Shown: positions 9,148-14,910 of the stretch, one piece after another
Numbering within the stretch: the first letter of the stretch is position 1
Layout of the letters: every line of letters starts with the position of its first letter
Source: Actinomycetes bacterium
GTDB taxonomy: Bacteria; Actinomycetota; Thermoleophilia; Solirubrobacterales; Solirubrobacteraceae
Direction of reading: 5' to 3'
Assembly (NCBI GenBank): GCA_021820105.1
Contig: JAKAED010000020.1
Coordinates: 1-36,907 of the forward strand
Length of the DNA: 36,907 bases
Notes under the pieces: model-generated
What the model was told of the DNA's origin: nothing
Databases searched by the model: none
What the model saw: only the letters and a program-made list of their open reading frames with translations
Program-made: the position numbers and the translations under genes

Positions 9148-10118
9148 ATCCCGGAAGTCGGTGACGGCGGCATGATCAGGCCGCTAGCCAGATGCTGCTC
9201 AAACTGAGCCAGGGCGTCCCGGACTCCGTCAGCCACAGGTCGCATGACTGAGCCACCCAGGAGTTCTACGAAGCTCTCCCCGTCAACGGACGCAACCAGC
9301 GGCAGTGGCGTCTCGTCCACCGTGATGAGGCCTGCGGCTTCCGGGAGGGCGCGAAGGATCAGAGCGGGCAGATCCGCGACAGCCGCCACCTCACCGTCGA
9401 GGTTATGGACTGACGCACCCTCATAGCTCAGCAGCGCGGCTCGTGCAAACGCCTCTCCGACGTCGGGCGCGTATTGCATCTGGATGCGGCCTCCAAACGC
9501 GATCCGATATGGGATCCGGGCGGCCGCGGCCAACAGAGCGGCGGTCGGCGCCGACGTGATTCCCTGATCTCGGCCCGGGCCATAGACCGTGTGCGGACGC
9601 AGCCCGATCGAGGAGACACCCAGATCCTCAAAATACCTGTGCGCCGTCGCCTCGTTCGTCCGTTTGAAGACTCCGTAGAGGGTCTGGGGCTGGTCGTCTC
9701 CGCTCAAGCTGTTCGCCGGCCCGTAGACCGCGATCGACGAGGCGTAAACCAAAGGGCCCGGCAGTCCGTGACGACGGACAGCCTCAAAGACGTTCACGGT
9801 CCCGCTGACGTTGACCTGCGCGCCAAGCGGAGGGTTGTCGCGGACGAACGGGACCTGCAGCGCTGCCAGATGGATCACACCGTCGACTGCATGGTCGCGG
9901 ATGGCGCTCTCGACCGATGCCAGGTCCGTGATGTCGCCGTCCACGCGCGTCACCGTGCTCATCTGGTCCCGGTCAAGCGCGAGCGGCATCCGGTGCCCAT
10001 CACCCCCCAGGTCGAAGGCGACCACCCGATGCCCTCGCTCCAGCAGACTCCGCGTTGTCCAGACTCCGACCGCGCCGAGCGCGCCGGTGATCAGGAACGT
10101 GCGGGTCCCGAGGCTCAC
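9144..10118 (-). CDS. Extended SDR: NAD-dependent epimerase/dehydratase family
   Basis: A 324-aa extended short-chain dehydrogenase. The N-terminal NAD motif is GALGAVG (about residues 12-18), with acidic D36 in FDLGG suggesting NAD preference. DGDITD and HLAALQVP are typical extended-SDR strands. The active site shows YASSIAVYG and YGVFK (YxxxK), followed by LRPHTVYGPGRDQG, characteristic of nucleotide-sugar epimerase/dehydratase-like proteins. Without a glycosyltransferase or nucleotide-sugar context, a sugar or uronate dehydrogenase or a keto-sugar reductase is as likely as an epimerase. The GTG start overlaps the alpha-subunit stop by GTGA and its stop overlaps the FAD oxidase start by ATGA. 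It is a candidate for the step that makes or removes the keto group used by the deglycosidase. Confidence 0.88.
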   Translation of the reverse strand: MSLGTRTFLITGALGAVGVWTTRSLLERGHRVVAFDLGGDGHRMPLALDRDQMSTVTRVDGDITDLASVESAIRDHAVDGVIHLAALQVPFVRDNPPLGAQVNVSGTVNVFEAVRRHGLPGPLVYASSIAVYGPANSLSGDDQPQTLYGVFKRTNEATAHRYFEDLGVSSIGLRPHTVYGPGRDQGITSAPTAALLAAAARIPYRIAFGGRIQMQYAPDVGEAFARAALLSYEGASVHNLDGEVAAVADLPALILRALPEAAGLITVDETPLPLVASVDGESFVELLGGSVMRPVADGVRDALAQFEQHLASGLIMPPSPTSGI

Positions 10119-11113
10119 GACGCGAGGATCCGGCTGACCAGGGACTGCTGGCGTTCGACCATCTCAAGAGCGTCAGCGTCAGGCAGGAAGGCCGCGCCTT
10201 CCCACTCGCTGGACAGCACGCCCTGATACCCGCCGTCACGGAACGTGCGTACGAGCTCGTCGTAGGCGATCGAGGGTTCGTTTCCGGCATCGTCGATCTC
10301 GTAGAACTTTGCGTGCACGTGGAATACCAGCGGCATGATCTCCAACCAGTCCGCGGGACGTTGGTGGCCATACAGAGTCATGGCGCTCCATGCAAGGCGA
10401 ACGGTCGTCTGCGCGTTCATCTCGATCGCCTTCTTGAGGACCTGCTCCCGCTCCACAAAGGCGTCCGCCTCTCCACTGTGCGCTCGGCCCCAGGCTCCAA
10501 CGGTGAAGTCGATCAGCTCCGATGGTGCATCGGGCTGCCGGCGCCAGTGATCAAGGAAGCTGCGCGGGATTGCATTCATGCTCGCACCAAAGTCAGGAAC
10601 GAATCCGAGAAATCCGCTTTCCAGCTTCTCGAAACGCTCCCGCAAAGCCAACATGGTCGGATGCCGCACATGATGCGGCGAGTGAACCTCAACCGCGAGT
10701 TTCACATTCGCGCGCTCAGCCTTCGGCAAAGCCGCCTCAAGCGCGTCAGCGGAGGCTCCGAACTGCACCTTGAGCACCGGGTATCCGAGCTTACGGGCGC
10801 TCTCGATCTGCGCCTCTATGACCTCGACAGTCTCATCGTGCGTCATCATGCGGGCGCCAAGACGCGCAGCATCGATGTTTCCGCTCAACGCGGAAGGCCG
10901 GAGTCCGACCTCGTCGAGCAGCCGGCGGAAGCGTCGAGCGGTCTCGTCGCTGACGTTCGGGTAGTCACGCAGACTCTGGAATCCGACTATCTCCAGTGCA
11001 CCGCCGAGGTTCCGCTCGCTCACCTTGCGGATCAGCTCCTCAAACGTGTAGCGATGCTTCCGGTAGTCACGCGTGAAGCTGAAGAGCGTCACCCCGATCG
11101 ACGGCGAACTCAT
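10115..11113 (-). CDS. C-glycoside deglycosidase alpha-like TIM-barrel (sugar isomerase/epimerase family)
   Basis: A 332-aa AP-endonuclease-2-type TIM barrel. Start VTLFSF, metal-ligand candidates Glu142 (VEVHS), Asp174 (PDFG), His267 (HVHAKF) and Glu303 (SSEWEG) match the divalent-metal site of this superfamily. The VTLFS opening, the HAKFYE and SEWEG blocks and the adjacent DUF6379 gene point to the catalytic alpha subunit of C-glycoside deglycosidases (DfgA, DgpC, CarB), which cleave 3-oxo-C-glycosides. The ATG at 11113 overlaps the beta gene by ATGA; an in-frame extension to 11146 is less likely. A dedicated GMC or Gfo/Idh 3-oxidase, usual near such genes, is absent. The substrate may therefore differ: another keto-glycoside or free keto-sugar is possible. 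Confidence 0.82.
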   Translation of the reverse strand: MSSPSIGVTLFSFTRDYRKHRYTFEELIRKVSERNLGGALEIVGFQSLRDYPNVSDETARRFRRLLDEVGLRPSALSGNIDAARLGARMMTHDETVEVIEAQIESARKLGYPVLKVQFGASADALEAALPKAERANVKLAVEVHSPHHVRHPTMLALRERFEKLESGFLGFVPDFGASMNAIPRSFLDHWRRQPDAPSELIDFTVGAWGRAHSGEADAFVEREQVLKKAIEMNAQTTVRLAWSAMTLYGHQRPADWLEIMPLVFHVHAKFYEIDDAGNEPSIAYDELVRTFRDGGYQGVLSSEWEGAAFLPDADALEMVERQQSLVSRILAS

Positions 11114-11493
11114 GCAAGCACCATGGTGGCCCGGGGCCTGCTCCACACCGTTAACACGTTTCCTGTGTCCTCGTTGAACAGGTACGGGATGCGAAGCGCG
11201 ATCTCAACTTCGACGTCATGCGTGCCATCGACAACTGGCTCCTCTGTCCTGATCCGCAGCTTTGCTGCGTCCAGCACGAACCAGAACTCGTCCACCAGAG
11301 CAGCCATTTCATCAAGGGCGTAGTCACGCTCGTTGACGTGAAAGCGTATGGCGTCGTCTGGGACCGGCAGCCCATCAAACCTGACGCTCACCGAGACACA
11401 TGACAGTGGCAGCGATCGGTACCAGTCAAAGCGGATCGGGATCTCGTAACCGTCGCCCGTTCGCCGCAGGGGACCGTCGATCAGTTCATACAC
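11110..11493 (-). CDS. DUF6379 protein, C-glycoside deglycosidase beta-like subunit
   Basis: A 127-aa all-beta protein, the length expected for the small beta subunit of C-glycoside deglycosidases (DfgB, DgpB, CarC). Diagnostic stretches are RFDWYRSLPLSCVSVSV, LVDEFWFVLD and a closing HDVEVEIALRIPYLF. In known complexes this subunit packs on the TIM barrel and completes the active site. The start is GTG behind a strong purine-rich ribosome site (GGAGGAAGG). It is the first gene of the minus-strand operon and overlaps the alpha-like gene by 4 nt, which supports equal synthesis of the two. The family assignment rests on motif memory and has not been searched; the activity is inferred. Confidence 0.85.
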   Translation of the reverse strand: MYELIDGPLRRTGDGYEIPIRFDWYRSLPLSCVSVSVRFDGLPVPDDAIRFHVNERDYALDEMAALVDEFWFVLDAAKLRIRTEEPVVDGTHDVEVEIALRIPYLFNEDTGNVLTVWSRPRATMVLA

Positions 11494-11858
11494 ACTCCCA
11501 CCTTCCTCCCAAGGCTTACCTGTCCCAATCCCTGAGCACTTGATGTTGGGGCTGTCGCCATCGTCACCCTATCGTTGGGCGTCCCGTTAAGCAAGACGCT
11601 GGTCCCGCTCTATGGATGCTGCTGCTTCGGCGCGCACGATGGTCGGGGGCGGTCGCAGGCCGAGCGTTGAACCCTAAGCGTGAGCGCCTGGCCCCTGAGC
11701 CGGAGGCTTCGGCCCTATCCCCCAAACGTGCGTGCTGGTCAGCCTGCGGCTGGTTCTGGTTCAGTCCGCGTGGCACTATCGCGTATCAGCTGCTTGCCCA
11801 TTGGCTGCCGGTGCAGCCGTGGCCTCGCCGCCAAGGAGCCATCGCGTGAGGAGAAGCG
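11494..11858. other. Divergent intergenic region between the two deglycosidase-like units
   Basis: These 365 bases must hold the promoters of both divergent transcription units. No intact gene is seen. The right half carries a decayed transposase-like frame, described separately. I found no strong palindromic operator here. Confidence 0.5.
11566..11594 (-). promoter_or_regulatory. Putative promoter of the deglycosidase operon
   Basis: Read on the minus strand, TTGCTT (11594-11589), a 17-bp spacer and TAGGGT (11571-11566) lie about 70 bp ahead of the GTG at 11493. The -35 and -10 boxes are only moderate matches, so this is a weak prediction. Confidence 0.3.
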
Positions 11859-11869
11859 ATGCCGGATAG
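11699..11869 (+). pseudogene. Possible IS110-family transposase C-terminal remnant
   Basis: One plus-strand frame reads LRLVLVQSAWHYR (codons 11744-11782). It resembles the ARRLLVEAAWHYR block near the C-terminus of IS110/IS116/IS902 transposases, with about 8 of 13 positions identical to the pattern I recall. The frame is closed by TGA codons at 11681 and 11696 and by TAG at 11867, so nothing functional remains. No terminal repeats were recognised, and a short match of this kind may be chance. Confidence 0.3.
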
Positions 11870-11990
11870 GGAAGTGATTCAGAGCAGTGCGTCGCCTGTG
11901 GTTGATGGGGTCACGGACGTCAGCGAGAACGTCCACTGGGCGCAGCCAACTCCTGTGGTGTCGACCAGAAGGATGGTGATGGTGGGATGA
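11859..11990 (+). CDS. 43-aa ORF translationally coupled to the second alpha-like gene
   Basis: A short ORF (MPDREVIQSSASPVV... ending TRRMVMVG) has a good ribosome site, GAGGAG at 11848-11853, five bases before its ATG. Its TGA overlaps the ATG of the downstream TIM-barrel gene (ATGA, 11987-11990), which itself has only a weak site (GGTGGG). This suggests coupled translation. Codon bias is moderate and I recognise no family or membrane segment. It could be a leader or coupling peptide, a small subunit, or debris that supplies a ribosome site. Confidence 0.45.
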   Translation: MPDREVIQSSASPVVDGVTDVSENVHWAQPTPVVSTRRMVMVG

Positions 11991-12898
11991 ACGACATTGA
12001 CCTCTGCGTCACGCTGTTCAGCTACGGCGGAGACTTCATGTTCTCGATGTCTTTGGAGGACTGCCTCGCCGACATCGCTGACATGGGCGCCACCGGTGTC
12101 GAGATCCTCGCCGACACACACATCCCTGGGTATCCAAATCCTTCCGCAGAGTGGATCGACCACTGGTACACCCTGCTCGAGCGATACGACCTCACGCCCA
12201 CGTGCTACCTGAACTGGATCGACACCCGCATGCATCCTGGCCGTGATCTTGATCTTGAGACGGCGGTGAAGATCTTCGACAGGGATCTTGAGCTGGCCCA
12301 TCGGCTCGGGTTCAAGCTCATGAAGCCAAAGTTCGGCGTGGTTGCGCGGGATCTGACTCCTCACCCGATGTGGCGGGGGATCATTGAGCGCTGTCTGCAG
12401 AAGGCGTCCGACTACGACATCCGGATCGTCCCGGAGATTCACGCGCCGACGCGGCTCAACTCGGCGGTCGTCGACTCCTATCTGTCGCTGATCGCCGATA
12501 CCGGAACCAAGCACTTTGGCCTCCTCATCGACACCGGCATCTTCCAGCGTGGGACCCGCCCAGCCGATCACGGCGACTCGATCTATCGGTTCGGCACGCC
12601 GGATCCCGAATCGTGGAAGCGGTCAGACGCGGAGATGCGTGCTCCGTTGGCGGAGGCGCCATCAGATCTCGCCGCGATCATTGACCACGTCTTTTACATC
12701 CACGCGAAGTTCTGGGAGATGACCGACAACTTTGTAGATCCACAGATCCCATATGACGAGATCGTCGAGACCCTTGTCAGATGCGGATACCGTGGCTGGA
12801 TCTGCAGCGAGTACGAAGGCAACCGAGAGCCAGGACTCGGTTCTGAACAGGTCCGGCGTCAGCAACTGATGCTGCGGCGCCTGCTCGCCGGAGCATGA
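11987..12898 (+). CDS. Second C-glycoside deglycosidase alpha-like TIM-barrel
   Basis: A 303-aa TIM barrel, paralogous to the alpha-like protein of the opposite-strand operon. Both begin with VTLFS and share the HAKFxE block, the SExEG block and a closing RRQQ/RQQS helix. Metal-ligand candidates are Glu150 (VPEIHA), Asp182 (LIDTG), His239 (YIHAKF) and Glu275 (CSEYEG). The protein is shorter than its paralog and has a different region around the substrate loops (IFQRGTRPADHGD). No DUF6379 partner lies on this strand, so it either shares the one at 11110-11493, works alone as a sugar isomerase, epimerase or lyase, or handles a later intermediate. It follows the 43-codon ORF with a 4-nt overlap and is divergent from the main operon. 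Confidence 0.8.
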   Translation: MNDIDLCVTLFSYGGDFMFSMSLEDCLADIADMGATGVEILADTHIPGYPNPSAEWIDHWYTLLERYDLTPTCYLNWIDTRMHPGRDLDLETAVKIFDRDLELAHRLGFKLMKPKFGVVARDLTPHPMWRGIIERCLQKASDYDIRIVPEIHAPTRLNSAVVDSYLSLIADTGTKHFGLLIDTGIFQRGTRPADHGDSIYRFGTPDPESWKRSDAEMRAPLAEAPSDLAAIIDHVFYIHAKFWEMTDNFVDPQIPYDEIVETLVRCGYRGWICSEYEGNREPGLGSEQVRRQQLMLRRLLAGA

Positions 12899-13007
12899 CC
12901 TGAGCCTGGGCTACGCGCCGCGTCTGCCTCAGGGCAGCACGCAGCAGCTGGGCGTCGCAGCAGGCAGATCGAGGCCGCTGACCACTGGTGGGCCGGGGCT
13001 ACGCCGC

Positions 13008-13565
13008 CTACTCCAGGTAAGGCGTCACATCATCAAGCGTCACGAGTGACACGGCCTCGCCATTGGGCTGCTCCACATGTACCCAAACGCACTCTCCGGC
13101 CAGGTCGTGAAACGCGATCCAATCGCCGCCGCGTTCGCACCGCAGGAAGGGCAGCGGCACCCCGTCTACTTCGATGGTCGTGGGGGTCCAAGCGTCACGA
13201 CCGGGAACGGAGTCAAGCGCCGTCACGATTGCTTCCTGGTCGCGAGTCGCGTGCTGAAACGAGGGATCGTTTCTGGATCGCTCGGCAAGCAGCAGGAAGT
13301 TCCCGAGTGTGCCGTAGACATCGATGCCCAGGCCTCGCTGATCGAGGTCGGTACCGCCCAGGACACCCACCGTGATCAAGGGAGACGGGCTGGGTCGGGG
13401 ATCGCCGTGTGCAAGCCCAAGATCGTCCGCGCCCTCCCTAGCCAACCAGCGCCGACCGGTGAAGGTACCCGGCAAGCCAAAGAGCGGGCGGCCCTCCCGA
13501 TGACGTCGCGTCAGATGCTCACCAAACTGGACGTCAGCTGGAAAGTCAGAGCGCCTGCGGCTCAC
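13008..13565 (-). CDS. Hypothetical protein, 185 aa
   Basis: I do not recognise a family. The predicted product is soluble, has no signal peptide, and starts at GTG. The central part (LGIDVYGTLGNFLLLAE) looks helical. The C-terminal half reads as beta strands (TTIEVDGVPLPFLRCERGGDWIAFHD, then CVWVHVEQPNGEAVSLVTLDDVTPYLE), with an aromatic- and acidic-rich ending reminiscent of small immunity or SMI1-like stand-alone domains, which is a guess. Codon bias supports translation. It lies on the minus strand between two plus-strand genes and has no operon partner. A perfect stem-loop sits 34 bases ahead of its start. Confidence 0.65.
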   Translation of the reverse strand: MSRRRSDFPADVQFGEHLTRRHREGRPLFGLPGTFTGRRWLAREGADDLGLAHGDPRPSPSPLITVGVLGGTDLDQRGLGIDVYGTLGNFLLLAERSRNDPSFQHATRDQEAIVTALDSVPGRDAWTPTTIEVDGVPLPFLRCERGGDWIAFHDLAGECVWVHVEQPNGEAVSLVTLDDVTPYLE

Positions 13566-13598
13566 ATCTGAAGCCTAGCTGCGCACCTGCACGTGACC

Positions 13599-13620
13599 GT
13601 CAAGCGCAAAGGCGCTTGAC
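13599..13620. other. Perfect 9-bp stem-loop upstream of the 185-aa gene
   Basis: GTCAAGCGC and GCGCTTGAC are separated by four bases (AAAG). It lies just ahead of the minus-strand gene start and has no T-tract on either side, so an operator or 5'-UTR hairpin is as likely as a terminator. Confidence 0.45.
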
Positions 13621-13687
13621 AGTAACCAGTGGCTGACCACCCCAATGCTCGGGGGGCGGTGCCTAACTCGGGCGCTGCGTGCCAGAT

Positions 13688-13785
13688 CCGACAAGTTCGA
13701 CGCTCGGTGGGCAAACTTGGCGCTGGAGGGCCGATTCGCGGGACAAAACCGACAAGTTCGCGCGCGCGCAGCAACATTGTCGGAT
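13688..13785. repeat. Three copies of a CCGACAA motif in a non-coding stretch
   Basis: CCGACAAGTTCG occurs at 13688-13699 and again at 13749-13760 in direct orientation, 61 bp apart. A third, inverted copy of the core (TTGTCGGAT, 13777-13785) follows. The 13566-13865 stretch contains no gene; these sites lie 80-180 bp ahead of the small membrane-protein gene and may bind a regulator. Confidence 0.45.
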
Positions 13786-13865
13786 CATGCTCGCTCGGAG
13801 GGGATGTGGCCGCCGTCCGCCCTGGATCGAGTGACTCCAGCGGCGGCAAGTGGTAGAAGAAGCCC

Positions 13866-14033
13866 ATGGGCAGACAACCAGCGGTTGTGCTTTACGTACT
13901 CGCGCTCATCGCCACCGTCGTGATTGTTGACATCCTGTTCTTCAAGCACCATTTCTGGGAGCGGCTGATGGTCAACGTCGGGATCGTCCTGATCTTTGCG
14001 GCATTTGCGCTGAGGTTCCTCAGGACGTCCTGA
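13866..14033 (+). CDS. Small membrane protein, 55 aa
   Basis: The ORF encodes two predicted membrane helices: one near residues 6-26 (VVLYVLALIATVVIVDILFF) and one near 34-50 (MVNVGIVLIFAAFALRF), joined by KHHFWERL. The D-x-L-F-F-x-x-H-F-W-x-R-L pattern and the size match a widespread class of uncharacterised small bacterial membrane proteins. Third positions are strongly G/C and the ATG follows an AGAAG. It is followed after about 100 bp by the potassium-channel gene on the same strand, but nothing shows a shared transcript. Function unknown. Confidence 0.7.
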   Translation: MGRQPAVVLYVLALIATVVIVDILFFKHHFWERLMVNVGIVLIFAAFALRFLRTS

Positions 14034-14139
14034 CCGCGGCCTCCGAACGCTGCGACATCGGCGGAAGTGGCCGCGTCGCGACCCTGGCGCGTTCCACGCT
14101 GGGAAGGAGCGGATCGCCCCAGGTGGAATTTCGGTCGAT

Positions 14140-14898
14140 GTGGATGAGCGAAGCGTTCGTGTAGCCGATCGACTCGAGCTGCCGCTGCTGCTGGCGGCGC
14201 TCTTGACGGTGCCCGCAACGATCATTGAGGAGTCGCATCTGCGGCAGCCCTGGCATCAGATCGCCACGGATCTGAACTGGGTGATTTGGGTCACCTTCCT
14301 TGCGGAGGTCGTGATCATGCTCTCCGTTGTTCCCTCACGCAGGGCGTGGCTGCGATCACACCCCCTGGAGCTCGCGATTGTGCTGCTCACACCGCCGGCG
14401 TTGCTGACCGCGGTCCAGCCGATTCGGCTGTTGCGATTGCTGCGGGTGCTGCGTGTACTGCGACTCGGGCCGCTCTTCCGACTGCTGCTGTCCAATCAGG
14501 GACTGCAATACACGGCGGCTCTGGCGCTGCTGACCGCGGTTGCCGGCGGTGCCGCGTTTTCCGCTGTGGAGACGCACGTCTCCGTAGGTAACGGGATCTA
14601 CTGGGCGATCGTGACCATGTCGACCGTCGGCTATGGCGACATCACCCCACACACCACGGCCGGCAAGGTCGTGGCGGTGTTCGTCATGCTCATCGGGATT
14701 GGGACGGCAACGCTCCTGATCGGTGCCGTCGCGCAGCGGTTCGTGAAGACAACCGTTGAGGAAGCCATTGAGGAAGTGGAAGAGGGTGCCGAGCAAGACC
14801 TGCTGCTCCTGGTCAAGGACATCAGCGAGCGTCTCGGCAAGCTGGAATCGGCGCTACAACGTCAGCGCACCAACCCGTCTCCACCAGCTGGCAGCTAG
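14140..14898 (+). CDS. Six-TM potassium channel with S4-like segment (ion_trans_2)
   Basis: A 252-aa channel subunit. Four N-terminal hydrophobic segments end with a regularly spaced arginine helix (QPIRLLRLLRVLRVLRLGPL, about 93-112), like an S4 voltage sensor. A pore domain follows, with selectivity filter TVGYGD (162-167) between two helices. After the last helix an acidic coiled coil (about 208-242, VEEAIEEVEEGAEQ then VKDISERLGKLESALQ) could drive tetramer assembly. No RCK/TrkA_N domain is present. The GTG start has only a weak upstream AGGTGG. It converges on the sensor-kinase gene with 12 bases between the stops. K+ selectivity is supported by the filter; voltage gating is inference. 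Confidence 0.92.
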   Translation: MDERSVRVADRLELPLLLAALLTVPATIIEESHLRQPWHQIATDLNWVIWVTFLAEVVIMLSVVPSRRAWLRSHPLELAIVLLTPPALLTAVQPIRLLRLLRVLRVLRLGPLFRLLLSNQGLQYTAALALLTAVAGGAAFSAVETHVSVGNGIYWAIVTMSTVGYGDITPHTTAGKVVAVFVMLIGIGTATLLIGAVAQRFVKTTVEEAIEEVEEGAEQDLLLLVKDISERLGKLESALQRQRTNPSPPAGS

Positions 14899-14910
14899 AT
14901 TCGCCGCAAT

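Noticed and set aside
10313-11323. Open plus-strand frame of 336 codons across the alpha and beta deglycosidase-like genes
   Set aside because: Antisense mirror frame; the minus-strand products have clear family motifs and this one has none.
12899-13007. Possible terminator after the second alpha-like gene
   Set aside because: CCTGAG and CTCAGG could pair, but the loop is over 20 bases and no T-tract follows.
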